Made by a program: the position numbers and the translations under genes. A DNA stretch of 64,000 nucleotides from Acinetobacter pittii ANC 4050 (GTDB lineage Bacteria > Pseudomonadota > Gammaproteobacteria > Pseudomonadales > Moraxellaceae): positions 3,012,837-3,076,836 of the forward strand of contig NZ_KB976987.1 in assembly GCF_000399685.1 (NCBI RefSeq), read 5' to 3'. The notes under the pieces are model-generated. The model was not told where the DNA came from. It did no database searches and worked only from the letters and a program-made list of their open reading frames with translations. Positions 21,868 to 30,681 of the stretch are shown one piece after another. Within the stretch, counting starts at the first letter, position 1; every line of letters starts with the position of its first letter.

Positions 21868-22734
21868 TTATGGCCATTGCATCTCGCCTTTTACAACTTT
21901 TGCGCCTAGATCAAGGCTATCCACACTCTTTAATGTTGGATATTGTTTCTGCATGAGCTGACTTAGCTCACCCGCATTTTTACTTACTTTAACCGCTTTC
22001 TCATAGCTCTTGAGATAGTCGATAGAAAAGTTAACTGCATCTAAACCTTGTGGAGCTCCCTCAACCATATGAGCTGGAACAACTGTTTGAGGCTGCAGTG
22101 CTTTAATATTTTCTAAAGTTTGAATCACTTCATTGCGGTCTTTAACTTTTGGTGTATCCGCCATCCATAAATGAATGCCTGAAGAGACAGGAATACCCCC
22201 TACTACTGCTTTAGAAGAAGGAATCCATAAATAAGTGAGTTCTTTCTTACCTTTAATTTCGATTGACTCATTTTCTAACTTTAAAGTTTTAGCAGTATAA
22301 GCTTGAGGCACAATAATTTGGCTAGGCGCATTTGCACCCATTTGTGGACCCCAATATTTCACCTTAAGCGCTTGAGTATCTTGGATATGTTTAACAGTTT
22401 CCAGCGTTGCGATAATTTGTACATTTGGGAAGTATTGTTTAAATACATCTAAACCAAAGTAATAGTCCGGATCGCCATAACTTACGAAAATTGTCTTTAG
22501 TGTTTTACCACTATCCAAAATATCCGCAGCAATACGTAATGCTTCAGATTTTGAGAATTGCGCATTTACCAATAGAACTTCTTTATCACCTTCAATTAAA
22601 GTAGAAGTCACACCGAAATGTTCGGGTTTAGCCAAGAAACTTTGGATTTTCAAATCTTGCGCAAAAGCTGAGGAAGTTACTGTTAAAGCTGTAGCAGTTG
22701 CTAGGGCTGAAGCAGTTAATTTAAAAAATTTCAT
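21868..22734 (-). CDS. Periplasmic metallo-beta-lactamase-fold protein with degenerate metal site
   Basis: 288 aa with a clear signal peptide (MKFFKLTASALATATALTVTSSAFA). The fold resembles MBL hydrolases of the Vmh-like group, with ADILDSGKTLKTIFVSYGDPDYYFGLDVFKQYFP at 70-103. In active relatives this segment reads roughly FVTHGHPDHYFGL, the zinc-binding HxHxDH. Here the three His are replaced (Tyr86, Asp88, Tyr91) and only the Asp remains. A PAHM motif late in the protein is kept. So it may have lost zinc hydrolase activity or bind a different ligand. It is divergent from a LysR gene with a short shared promoter region, suggesting regulation by it. Confidence 0.78.
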   Translation of the reverse strand: MKFFKLTASALATATALTVTSSAFAQDLKIQSFLAKPEHFGVTSTLIEGDKEVLLVNAQFSKSEALRIAADILDSGKTLKTIFVSYGDPDYYFGLDVFKQYFPNVQIIATLETVKHIQDTQALKVKYWGPQMGANAPSQIIVPQAYTAKTLKLENESIEIKGKKELTYLWIPSSKAVVGGIPVSSGIHLWMADTPKVKDRNEVIQTLENIKALQPQTVVPAHMVEGAPQGLDAVNFSIDYLKSYEKAVKVSKNAGELSQLMQKQYPTLKSVDSLDLGAKVVKGEMQWP

Positions 22735-22841
22735 TATGTATTCTCCAATTTCATGAGAAATACTTTAAATTGCAATTCCTGTAAGGTAAATGCACTAAAT
22801 TAAGATAAACTGTTGCATACATTGTAATAATGATAAAGCAT

Positions 22842-23735
22842 ATGGACACATTAAAAGCCATACAGGTCTTTGTTTCTATTGCTCAGCATGGCAATTTAAC
22901 CAAAGCCGCAGAACACCTAAATTATTCACGTGCGATGGTTTCTCGCTATCTTGAGCACCTAGAATACACATTCTCAACTCGACTATTCCAAAGAAATACC
23001 CGAAAAATATCTCTCACTCCAGCAGGTGAAAAAGCCCTGCTCTACTGCGAGAATATTTTACAACAACAGCAACTTCTACAAGAGTTAGCCGCACCTGAAC
23101 AACATAATGGTACGATTCGTTTTACCTGTGGTTTATTTTTATTTCAATTAGGGGTTGGAGAATGTATTCGCCAATTTAAACAGCAACATCCGCATATTCA
23201 ATTTGATGTATATCTGACTGAAAATACAATGGACTTAATTGATGCACAGGTCGATTTAGCCTTACGTATAACGCAAAAAGTTGCAGATGGATTAATTGCG
23301 AGACCAGTCTGTCAAATCGAGTCTGTTTTCTGTGCTCATCCTGATTATTTAAAACAGCACAGTCCCCTCTCCCATCCAAGACAACTGATTCAACATGATT
23401 GTTTAGCTCACCATAGCCAACATCAATTTTGGACTCTTTTTGATAAGGAACAGCAGCCCCAAAACTATCCTTTGAACGTTACCTTTAAAAGTAATGATGT
23501 AAATGCTGTTTATGACATGTGTGTACATGCTCAAGGTGTGGCGATGCTACCTACTTTATTAGTTAAAAAAGATTTAAAAGAAAAACGATTAATTCCTTTA
23601 TTTAAAAACTTTTCAGCTCCTGAGTTAAGTTTGTCGGTGGTATATGCTTCGAGGCAACATTTACCCAAAATCACGCAAGAATTTATTGCTTTTATGATCG
23701 AAAATTTAAATTTTTACTTAAAACCGCAAAATTAA
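22842..23735 (+). CDS. LysR family transcriptional regulator
   Basis: 297 aa from the ATG at 22842 (MDTLKAIQVFVSIAQHGNLTKAAEHLNYSRAMVSRYLEHLE), the usual LysR start with a winged helix-turn-helix in the first 60 residues. The C-terminal part is a periplasmic-binding-like effector domain (residues about 90-290) of the CrgA/DntR-type, e.g. LIARPVCQIESVFCAHPDYL. An ATG four codons upstream is possible. It is divergent from the MBL-fold gene; the 107-base gap should hold both promoters and the LysR operator. The effector is unknown. Confidence 0.88.
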   Translation: MDTLKAIQVFVSIAQHGNLTKAAEHLNYSRAMVSRYLEHLEYTFSTRLFQRNTRKISLTPAGEKALLYCENILQQQQLLQELAAPEQHNGTIRFTCGLFLFQLGVGECIRQFKQQHPHIQFDVYLTENTMDLIDAQVDLALRITQKVADGLIARPVCQIESVFCAHPDYLKQHSPLSHPRQLIQHDCLAHHSQHQFWTLFDKEQQPQNYPLNVTFKSNDVNAVYDMCVHAQGVAMLPTLLVKKDLKEKRLIPLFKNFSAPELSLSVVYASRQHLPKITQEFIAFMIENLNFYLKPQN

Positions 23736-23757
23736 AAGTTTTAAATTGCCGTGTACG

Positions 23758-23783
23758 CTTGAATTTTTAGGCAATGCCCATAC
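23758..23783 (+). promoter_or_regulatory. Heat-shock (sigma-32-like) promoter for grpE
   Basis: CTTGAAT (23758-23764), 11-base spacer, GCCCATAC (23776-23783), against the sigma-32 consensus CTTGAAA / CCCCATNT. It lies about 115 bases before the grpE start. The match is good but imperfect. Confidence 0.6.
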
Positions 23784-23897
23784 TTCATCCCTATTAATGA
23801 ATTACAGCATATGCATGGCAGTTCAGGTTTAACCCAGTAAATGCTGATGCCAAAAGGACTGTACATGTTTAAAAACCCATTTAAACGGAGATCATCA

Positions 23898-24452
23898 ATG
23901 GCTAATGAGCAAAATGAGCAAGCTCAAGACATTCAACACGAGCAAGCAGAGCAATCTAATGAGCAAACTCAGGCTGAAGGTGTAGAGCAAGCAAACGACG
24001 TTACCGTTGAATCTTTACAAGCGCAAATCACCAAATTAGAAGAAAGCCTAAAACTTGAAAAAGCACGTACTGCGAATGCAGTTTACGAAGCACAAAAAAG
24101 TGTAGAGCGTATTCAACGTGAGTCTGACAAGCATAAAGAGACTGTGCTTGAAAAATTTGCAAAAGAATTACTAGATTCTGTTGATAATTTAGAGCGTGCA
24201 ATTCAAGCAGCTGGCGATGAAGAAACACCAGTACTTGAAGGTATTAAACTAACCTTGAAGTCGTTGTTAACCACACTTGAAAAATTTGGTGTTGTAGAAG
24301 CTGATACAAAAAATGGCTTCAATGCGGATTTACATCAAGCTGTAGGTATTGACCCAAATGCTAAAGCGAATGAAATCGGTAGCGTTTTACAAAAGGGCTA
24401 TACATTAAACGGTCGCTTATTGCGCCCTGCTATGGTTATGGTTGGTCAATAA
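23898..24452 (+). CDS. grpE: Nucleotide exchange factor GrpE
   Basis: Co-chaperone that releases ADP from DnaK. From the ATG at 23898 it is 184 aa; ACGGAG lies 7 bases upstream. An N-terminal Glu/Gln-rich disordered stretch is followed by a long coiled coil ([31 protein letters not shown]) and the C-terminal beta domain with [10 protein letters not shown], the usual GrpE signature (FDPxxHEAV in E. coli). A reading frame starting 19 codons earlier exists but its start lacks a ribosome site. It is 118 bases upstream of dnaK, and each gene has its own heat-shock-type promoter. Confidence 0.94.
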   Translation: MANEQNEQAQDIQHEQAEQSNEQTQAEGVEQANDVTVESLQAQITKLEESLKLEKARTANAVYEAQKSVERIQRESDKHKETVLEKFAKELLDSVDNLERAIQAAGDEETPVLEGIKLTLKSLLTTLEKFGVVEADTKNGFNADLHQAVGIDPNAKANEIGSVLQKGYTLNGRLLRPAMVMVGQ

Positions 24453-24493
24453 ATAATTTTTTGAGAGTTTTTAGATTTTTTTTCGCTAAAACG

Positions 24494-24521
24494 CTTGAAA
24501 AAAATAGATTCACTCTCATAT
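24494..24521 (+). promoter_or_regulatory. Heat-shock (sigma-32-like) promoter for dnaK
   Basis: Perfect -35 CTTGAAA (24494-24500), 13-base spacer, TCTCATAT (24514-24521) against CCCCATNT. It ends 49 bases before the dnaK ATG. Confidence 0.7.
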
Positions 24522-24570
24522 CGGATAACAAGCAAAAACATTGCAAAAGAATTTTTGAGGAAAACGTCAC

Positions 24571-26511
24571 ATGGCAAAAATTATTGGTATTGACTTAGGT
24601 ACTACCAACTCATGCGTTGCTGTACTTGAAGGCGATAAAGTAAAAGTAATCGAAAACGCTGAAGGCGCACGTACAACTCCATCGATCATTGCTTATAAAG
24701 ATGGCGAGATCTTAGTTGGTCAAAGTGCTAAGCGTCAGGCAGTAACTAACCCGAAAAATACATTATTCGCTATCAAGCGTTTAATTGGTCGTCGTTATGA
24801 AGATCAAGCGGTACAAAAAGATATCGGTCTTGTGCCTTATAAAATCATCAAAGCAGACAATGGCGATGCTTGGGTTGAAGTAAACGATAAAAAATTAGCG
24901 CCTCAACAGGTTTCTGCTGAAATCTTGAAAAAGATGAAAAAAACTGCAGAAGACTATTTAGGTGAAACGGTTACTGAAGCAGTTATTACTGTTCCTGCTT
25001 ACTTTAACGATGCTCAACGTCAAGCAACTAAAGATGCGGGTAAAATCGCTGGCTTAGACGTTAAACGTATCATTAACGAACCAACTGCTGCTGCACTTGC
25101 GTTCGGTATGGACAAAAAAGAAGGCGACCGTAAAGTTGCAGTTTACGACTTAGGTGGTGGTACTTTTGACGTATCAATCATTGAAATCGCAGACCTTGAT
25201 GGCGACCAACAAATCGAAGTGTTATCAACAAATGGTGATACTTTCCTTGGTGGTGAAGACTTTGATAACGCATTAATTGAATTCTTGGTTGAAGAATTTA
25301 AGAAAGAACAAAGTGTGAATTTGAAAAATGATCCACTTGCGTTACAACGTTTAAAAGAAGCTGCTGAAAAAGCAAAAATCGAGCTTTCTTCATCTAACGC
25401 AACTGAAATCAACCTTCCATACATCACTGCTGATGCAACTGGTCCTAAACACTTAGTGATCAATGTAACACGTGCGAAACTTGAAGGTTTAGTTGCTGAT
25501 TTGGTTGCTCGTACAATTGAGCCTTGTAAAATTGCTCTTAAAGATGCTGGTCTTTCGACTTCTGACATCTCTGACGTAATCTTGGTTGGTGGTCAGTCTC
25601 GTATGCCACTTGTACAACAAAAAGTACAAGAATTCTTTGGTAAAGAGCCACGTAAAGACGTAAACCCTGACGAAGCAGTTGCAATCGGTGCTGCGATTCA
25701 AGGTGCAGTATTGTCTGGCGACAAAACTGACGTTCTTTTATTAGACGTAACACCATTAACTTTAGGTATTGAAACAATGGGTGGTGTATTAACACCAATC
25801 ATTGAGAAAAACACGACGATTCCTGCGAAGAAATCACAAGTGTTCTCTACTGCTGCTGACAACCAGCCTGCTGTAGACATTTCTGTTTACCAAGGTGAAC
25901 GTAAGATGGCTCAACAAAACAAATTGTTGGGTAACTTCCAATTAGGCGACATCCCACCTGCTCCACGTGGTGTGCCACAAATTGAAGTATCTTTCGACAT
26001 CAATGCTGATGGTATCTTAAAAGTTTCTGCTAAAGATAAGAGCACTGGTAAAGAGCAATCGATCCAGATTAAAGCAAACTCAGGTTTGTCTGATGCTGAA
26101 ATCGAAGCAATGATTAAAGATGCTGAAGCGAATGCTGAAGAAGATCGTAAATTTGAAGAACTTGCAAAAGCTCGTAACGAAGCTGATGCATTAATTTCAA
26201 GCTCGAACAAAGCAGTTAAAGATCTTGGTGATAAAGTTACTGAAGATGAAAAAACTGCTGTGAGCACTGCAGTTTCTGAACTTGAAGCAGCAACTAAAGA
26301 AAACGATGTTGAAGATATCAAAGCGAAAACTGAAGCTTTACAAAACATCTTGATGCCTATCACTCAACGTGCTTATGAACAAGCACAACAAGCTGGTGGC
26401 GCTGAAGGCTTTGATCCAAATGCATTCCAAGGTGGCGATGCGGGTCAACAAAAAGCAGATGATGGCGTTGTAGATGCTGAATTTACTGAAGTTAAAGATG
26501 ACAAAAAATAA
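24571..26511 (+). CDS. dnaK: Molecular chaperone DnaK (Hsp70)
   Basis: ATP-dependent chaperone of 646 aa (E. coli 638). The N-terminal ATPase shows [26 protein letters not shown] and [10 protein letters not shown]. The substrate-binding domain starts after [17 protein letters not shown], followed by a helical lid and a C-terminal tail ending [10 protein letters not shown], close to the conserved EEV-type end. Codons are those of a highly expressed gene. GAGG precedes the ATG. dnaJ is not next to it; a terminator follows at once. Confidence 0.97.
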   Translation: MAKIIGIDLGTTNSCVAVLEGDKVKVIENAEGARTTPSIIAYKDGEILVGQSAKRQAVTNPKNTLFAIKRLIGRRYEDQAVQKDIGLVPYKIIKADNGDAWVEVNDKKLAPQQVSAEILKKMKKTAEDYLGETVTEAVITVPAYFNDAQRQATKDAGKIAGLDVKRIINEPTAAALAFGMDKKEGDRKVAVYDLGGGTFDVSIIEIADLDGDQQIEVLSTNGDTFLGGEDFDNALIEFLVEEFKKEQSVNLKNDPLALQRLKEAAEKAKIELSSSNATEINLPYITADATGPKHLVINVTRAKLEGLVADLVARTIEPCKIALKDAGLSTSDISDVILVGGQSRMPLVQQKVQEFFGKEPRKDVNPDEAVAIGAAIQGAVLSGDKTDVLLLDVTPLTLGIETMGGVLTPIIEKNTTIPAKKSQVFSTAADNQPAVDISVYQGERKMAQQNKLLGNFQLGDIPPAPRGVPQIEVSFDINADGILKVSAKDKSTGKEQSIQIKANSGLSDAEIEAMIKDAEANAEEDRKFEELAKARNEADALISSSNKAVKDLGDKVTEDEKTAVSTAVSELEAATKENDVEDIKAKTEALQNILMPITQRAYEQAQQAGGAEGFDPNAFQGGDAGQQKADDGVVDAEFTEVKDDKK

Positions 26512-26524
26512 TTTGTTTCTTTAA

Positions 26525-26553
26525 TAAAAAACCGCGCTTAGGCGCGGTTTTTT
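26525..26553 (+). terminator. Terminator after dnaK
   Basis: AACCGCGC and GCGCGGTT form a G+C-rich stem with a 4-base TTAG loop, followed by T residues. Confidence 0.9.
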
Positions 26554-26556
26554 ATT

Positions 26557-26839
26557 AGTTACAAAAAATAACAATACATTTTTCAGTATATTTTTAAATT
26601 GTTTAATGTCAAAAAGATCAATCATAAAAATTAAATTATTAATTTTAAATAAGATTTTTTTATTAAAAAATCACTGTTATTTATTACATTAATTATTCCA
26701 TTATTGCCAAATCTAAAAACTTCTTTTGTAATTTTTTTATCGAGATCACACACCTTACTAATCTATTGAAGTTTTTATCATTTTGACGAATTAAATTAAC
26801 TGGCTAACAATAAGATTTGTTTATATTTTTTATTTTACC
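26557..26839. other. A+T-rich intergenic region before the first matrixin gene
   Basis: About 280 bases, strongly A+T rich with short A and T tracts. It should contain the promoter of the gene at 26840. I see no gene or clear structural element. No good Shine-Dalgarno precedes the ATG at 26840 (the upstream bases are T rich). Confidence 0.55.
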
Positions 26840-27745
26840 ATGAAAAAATTTCTATGGTGGGGATTGAGCTTATGCTTATGCATGGGCTTACAAACAATGC
26901 TATTTGCTCAAAGCAACCTTTCAACCAGCTCATCTCAACAACCTTTAAAATATCGAATTGCCTTTGTTGACCCGCGGTTTCAAATCACCAAAGAACAATT
27001 TATTGAGGTAAGCCAACAAGCGGCTGAAATCTGGCAAAAAGAGACTGGGAAAACCTATTTTATTTACGATTCACAGGCTCAACTGTCAATTAACTTAATT
27101 TATGATGACCATCAAATGATTAAAGATGAGCAGCAAAACAGTTTGAATACACTTTTGCAAAAGCAGGAAATATGGCGTTTTAAAAATGAGGAAATTATTT
27201 TAAATAAACAAGAGGTTGCACAACTATCAACTGATTTGAATAAGAAAAAGATAAGTCTAAGAGCTGAGTTTGAACAATATCAACAAGACGTAATACGCTT
27301 TAATCAAGGAGAATATCAGCACTATCGGGCCGATAATTTAAAAGAACGGCAAAAACAACTAGAGCAAAAATCAGAAAGTATAAAAAATGAATCAAACGAT
27401 TTAAATTCTAAAATTCAAATACTTAATATAAAAATCAAGGAATTAAATCAAGATCAAAGTGATTTAGCTGCTTTAAAAACACAATTTAAACTAGAGCAAA
27501 AAACCAATATTCAACCCTTCCATAAAGGCTTATTCAGCCAAAACCAAATCCAGATTTATGGTTACGCCTCATTAAATGATTTACGTTTGACCCTTGCTCA
27601 CGAACTTGGCCATGCTTTAGGCCTAAAACATACTACTGATCCTAAATCTTTAATGTACCCCTATTTAAAAGAGCAAGACATTCATAATTTTAAATTAACA
27701 GATTCTGATTTAGATTTATTAGGGTCAATTTATAGGACTAATTAA
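26840..27745 (+). CDS. Matrixin-like secreted metalloprotease (paralogue 1)
   Basis: 301 aa with a signal peptide (ending near LFAQ). The zinc-protease motif HELGHALGLKH (254-264) fits HExxHxxGxxH of the metzincins, and LMY (271-273) is a fitting Met-turn; Glu255 is the catalytic base. The N-terminal strand/helix part KYRIAFVDPRFQITKEQFIEVSQQAAEIWQKETGK is also typical. Between the two halves (about 95-225) lies a long Lys/Glu/Gln-rich insert predicted to be coiled coil, which is unusual for a matrixin catalytic domain. The neighbouring gene at 27944 has the same architecture, so this is a tandem duplication. Substrate unknown; it lies near a transglycosylase gene. Confidence 0.82.
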   Translation: MKKFLWWGLSLCLCMGLQTMLFAQSNLSTSSSQQPLKYRIAFVDPRFQITKEQFIEVSQQAAEIWQKETGKTYFIYDSQAQLSINLIYDDHQMIKDEQQNSLNTLLQKQEIWRFKNEEIILNKQEVAQLSTDLNKKKISLRAEFEQYQQDVIRFNQGEYQHYRADNLKERQKQLEQKSESIKNESNDLNSKIQILNIKIKELNQDQSDLAALKTQFKLEQKTNIQPFHKGLFSQNQIQIYGYASLNDLRLTLAHELGHALGLKHTTDPKSLMYPYLKEQDIHNFKLTDSDLDLLGSIYRTN

Positions 27746-27838
27746 GGAAAATCATTAAAGTTAAATGATTAAAAAAACTAAATAAAACTAGATATATTAA
27801 ATTTTTTCTAAAAAACAATTTGGCATTTGGTAAAAAAT

Positions 27839-27858
27839 AATGAGACTAAAGTCTCATT
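27839..27858 (+). terminator. Hairpin between the two matrixin genes (weak terminator candidate)
   Basis: AATGAGACT and AGTCTCATT form a perfect 9-bp inverted repeat with a 2-base centre. It lacks a proper T tract, so its role is uncertain. Confidence 0.4.
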
Positions 27859-27943
27859 TACTTGCCTGAATTGTACATTTTTTGATTGATTTTTCATTTT
27901 ATATTCTTATAATACGTTTTTTTTCAAATCTCCCCCTTCGATT

Positions 27944-28849
27944 ATGCGTTTAACATCTTTGTTATTAGGCGTAGCCTTCGCTTTTTCTAATTTTCAGGCT
28001 AATGCTAATCTTGCTACCCCAGCTCATACTCAAATCCAGCAACAAAAAGGTCAGCATTTGACTTATAAAATTGCTGAAGTTGATCCACGTTTTGGTTTAA
28101 GCCAAGACCAATTAATTCAGATTAGTCAACAAGCTGCGGATATTTGGAAGCAAGGGACTGGTCAGGATTATTTTACTTATGATCCAAATGCAAAGTTAGA
28201 AATTCGTTTAGTTTACGATAATAGCCAAAGTCGTTCTGAACAGCGTCAAAAAATCGCTGCACAGTTCCAACAAGAACAGCAACGTGTAATTGATGAACAG
28301 CAACAAATTAAGCAATTGAAGCAATCTTTAAGTCAAACCCAGTCTGACCTTGAAAATAAAAAGCAGATTTTGAATGGCAAATTGAAAAATCTTGACCAGC
28401 AAATGATGCAACTTAATCAAGGTAAATTAGCACCTGAATATAGTGCTAAATCTCTGGCTAAAACCCAAAAAGACTTGCAAAAACAAACTGTAGCTTTGAA
28501 AAAAGAAATTGCTGCATATAACCAGCAAGCTAAAGATTTAAATATCAAAGTGACTCATTTTAATCAAATTAATAATGAGTTTAATAATTCATTGAACCAA
28601 TTTAAGCAAAATGCTCAAGCGGATGTCTTTAAAAAAGGTATCTATAACGGCAAACAAATTGTGATTTATGAGTTTAAATCTATTGATGATTTACGTTTAA
28701 CGATTGCTCATGAGTTAGGTCATGCGCTTGGCTTAAAACACAGTGATCAACCAAATGCATTGATGTACTCAGTACGTAAAGATGGCGACAAAAAAATCAC
28801 TGGACTTACGGATGCTGACCGTGATCTATTAAGTGCTTTACCTCAATAA
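27944..28849 (+). CDS. Matrixin-like secreted metalloprotease (paralogue 2)
   Basis: 301 aa, the same length as its upstream paralogue. Signal peptide MRLTSLLLGVAFAFSNFQANA; conserved YKIAEVDPRFGLSQDQLIQISQQAADIWKQGTG; catalytic HELGHALGLKH (256-266) and Met-turn LMY (273-275). The middle region (about 97-225) is rich in Gln, Lys and Leu and looks like an antiparallel coiled coil inserted into the protease. The insert differs more between paralogues than the protease ends do, which suggests the insert tunes binding. Codons are more regular here than in the first copy, suggesting higher expression. Its own promoter probably lies in the 198-base gap. Confidence 0.84.
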   Translation: MRLTSLLLGVAFAFSNFQANANLATPAHTQIQQQKGQHLTYKIAEVDPRFGLSQDQLIQISQQAADIWKQGTGQDYFTYDPNAKLEIRLVYDNSQSRSEQRQKIAAQFQQEQQRVIDEQQQIKQLKQSLSQTQSDLENKKQILNGKLKNLDQQMMQLNQGKLAPEYSAKSLAKTQKDLQKQTVALKKEIAAYNQQAKDLNIKVTHFNQINNEFNNSLNQFKQNAQADVFKKGIYNGKQIVIYEFKSIDDLRLTIAHELGHALGLKHSDQPNALMYSVRKDGDKKITGLTDADRDLLSALPQ

Positions 28850-28962
28850 TTAAAAGCTTGATATAAAATGATGTATCTATTTCTGGATAGATACATCGAA
28901 ATTGGTATCAAAGTCATGTTATTGTGGTCATAAGAGCTAACGAAAATAGAATGGAGATCAAG

Positions 28963-29325
28963 ATGAGTTATTATCATATCCTGATTGAAGTAAATGATCA
29001 TATCAGCACAATTGAACAGACAAGAGATATTGAACTGTTTGATATTATTGAAATTAAACCATACCTCCATTCTATTCTAATTCCTTTTTTCAATGAGCAT
29101 GAAATCGAGCTTGAAGATGAAAATATCGAATATAAAGATATTCTGCATCTTGAAGTAAAACAAACTCTGTTACCGATCGAACATTTAATTGAAGAAGAAC
29201 AAAAGCAGTTACCAAGTGATACTGATGTCACCATTACTGCCTATGAAATCTTTAATGACCGTGACCTAAGCCAAGATGTTACTTCGGTTATTTTTGATAT
29301 TTTGGAAGCGGTTAAATTAGAGTAG
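28963..29325 (+). CDS. Acidic protein of unknown function
   Basis: 120 aa from the ATG at 28963, which has GGAG 8 bases upstream (an ATG at 28951 would overlap this site). The protein is very acidic (HEIELEDENIEYKDILHLEV, EHLIEEEQKQLPSD) and lacks a signal peptide or membrane segment, so it should be cytoplasmic. I do not recognise a family. Alternating hydrophobic residues suggest an alpha/beta fold. It lies between the matrixin pair and a transglycosylase gene and has its own terminator. Confidence 0.7.
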   Translation: MSYYHILIEVNDHISTIEQTRDIELFDIIEIKPYLHSILIPFFNEHEIELEDENIEYKDILHLEVKQTLLPIEHLIEEEQKQLPSDTDVTITAYEIFNDRDLSQDVTSVIFDILEAVKLE

Positions 29326-29348
29326 TAGACTTACATAATTGTCTATAA

Positions 29349-29377
29349 AAAAGGTCTGCATAAGCAGACCTTTTTTA
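29349..29377. terminator. Terminator between the acidic-protein gene and mltB
   Basis: AAGGTCTGC (29351-29359) and GCAGACCTT with an ATAA loop, flanked by A and T runs; usable from both converging genes. Confidence 0.87.
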
Positions 29378-29388
29378 TTATTTTCAAT

Positions 29389-30681
29389 TTATTGCATCAT
29401 TTTTTGTGCTTGTTCTTGACGGAATGCACGTAAAATTTGTTGCCCTGCCCGTCCCGTTGGATTTAAACCTAAACGAGTTTGTTCCTGACGAATAGCCACA
29501 CGGGTTTTATCACCAATAAGGCCATCAACTGCACCAATATCATAGCCACGATTAATCAAAAACTGTTGGATTTCACGACGCTCGGCACGTGAAGTTCCTG
29601 GATCATCAGTTGGCCAAGATGAAACAAATGGACCAGCACCTTTTAAACGATCAGATAAATGGGCAATCGCAAGTCCATAACTTTCCGCAGCGTTATAGCT
29701 GTAAATAGCATCAAAATTCTTAAATACTAAAAATACTGGACCATTTACTCCCGCAGGTGCCATTAAACCCGCTGAAGTACTGCTAGATAAAGCCCCTTGA
29801 ACAAGTGGAGAACCATCAATTCGAGTAACGCCTCGTGCACTCCAGCTACTTAAAGATTTCTTTGAACGTCGCCCTTCTCCATCAATTGACATACCTTGAG
29901 GCACTTTTACTTCAAAACCCCATGGCATTCCGGTTTGCCAACCTGCTTTATTTAAGAAATTAGCCGTTGAAGCCAGCGCATCAGCTGTGCTAGAAACTAA
30001 ATCTCGACGACCATCTCCATCAAAATCAACCGCTAAACGTTCATAAGTAGACGGCATAAATTGGGTATGACCAAATGCCCCAGCCCATGAACCCTTTAAT
30101 TGATTTTCGGTTAAGTCGCCACGTTGTAAAATACGCATAGTGGCAAAGAATTCAGTACGGAAATAACTTTGTCGACGACCTTCGCAACTTAAAGTTCCGA
30201 GTGCTTGTAATAAAGGATATTTTCCAGAAATATCACCAAAATTACTTTCCACACCCCACACTGCTACAATTGTTTCCGGTGGAACACCGTAGACTTGAGA
30301 CGCGCGGTTTAAAACATTGCGATGTTGCGCCAGTTTTTGTTTTCCAAGCTCAACTCGCTCTTCATCGACTAGACCAGAAAGATAATCCCAAATAGGCGTC
30401 GAAAATTCTGGTTGATAATTTAATTTATCAATAACGGAATAATCTGGAGTTAAATTTTGGGTATATCGGTCATAAGTCGTACCAGACACACCAGCAGCAA
30501 TGGCTTGAGAACGTAAATTTGCCAAACAGCTTTGGAAATTATTATTAGGCGTATAATCTTCGCTCGTCACTACAGGAACAGTAGCACTACTAGATATTGT
30601 AGAACCATTAATTACGAGCTCTGCTTGAGCCTGAGTCATCGCCAAAAATACAGAGCCAACAATACAAGAAAAACGTCGCAT
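29389..30681 (-). CDS. Lytic murein transglycosylase (MltB family) with peptidoglycan-binding domain
   Basis: Cleaves the glycan strand of peptidoglycan in the periplasm, forming 1,6-anhydro ends. It is 430 aa with a signal peptide (MRRFSCIVGSVFLAMTQAQA, no lipobox, so probably soluble). The SLT_2-type catalytic domain has VAVWGVESNFGDISGKYPLLQALGTL, with Glu145 as the likely catalytic acid, and GSWAGAFGHTQFMPSTYERLAVDFDGDGRRDL. The C-terminal 60 residues (FLINRGYDIGAVDGLIGDKTRVAIRQEQTRLGL) are a PG_binding_1 domain. It is the last minus-strand gene before the repeat-rich, DnaA-box-containing gap. Confidence 0.92.
   Translation of the reverse strand: MRRFSCIVGSVFLAMTQAQAELVINGSTISSSATVPVVTSEDYTPNNNFQSCLANLRSQAIAAGVSGTTYDRYTQNLTPDYSVIDKLNYQPEFSTPIWDYLSGLVDEERVELGKQKLAQHRNVLNRASQVYGVPPETIVAVWGVESNFGDISGKYPLLQALGTLSCEGRRQSYFRTEFFATMRILQRGDLTENQLKGSWAGAFGHTQFMPSTYERLAVDFDGDGRRDLVSSTADALASTANFLNKAGWQTGMPWGFEVKVPQGMSIDGEGRRSKKSLSSWSARGVTRIDGSPLVQGALSSSTSAGLMAPAGVNGPVFLVFKNFDAIYSYNAAESYGLAIAHLSDRLKGAGPFVSSWPTDDPGTSRAERREIQQFLINRGYDIGAVDGLIGDKTRVAIRQEQTRLGLNPTGRAGQQILRAFRQEQAQKMMQ

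Noticed and set aside
25970..25990. CTCCACGTGGTG in dnaK as a parS site
   Set aside because: It shares only the CCACGTGG centre; the outer arms do not match.
25143..26363. Antisense reading frames of 141 and 150 codons opposite dnaK
   Set aside because: They are shadows produced by the strong codon bias of dnaK; composition is Ser/Ala rich without a fold or ribosome site.
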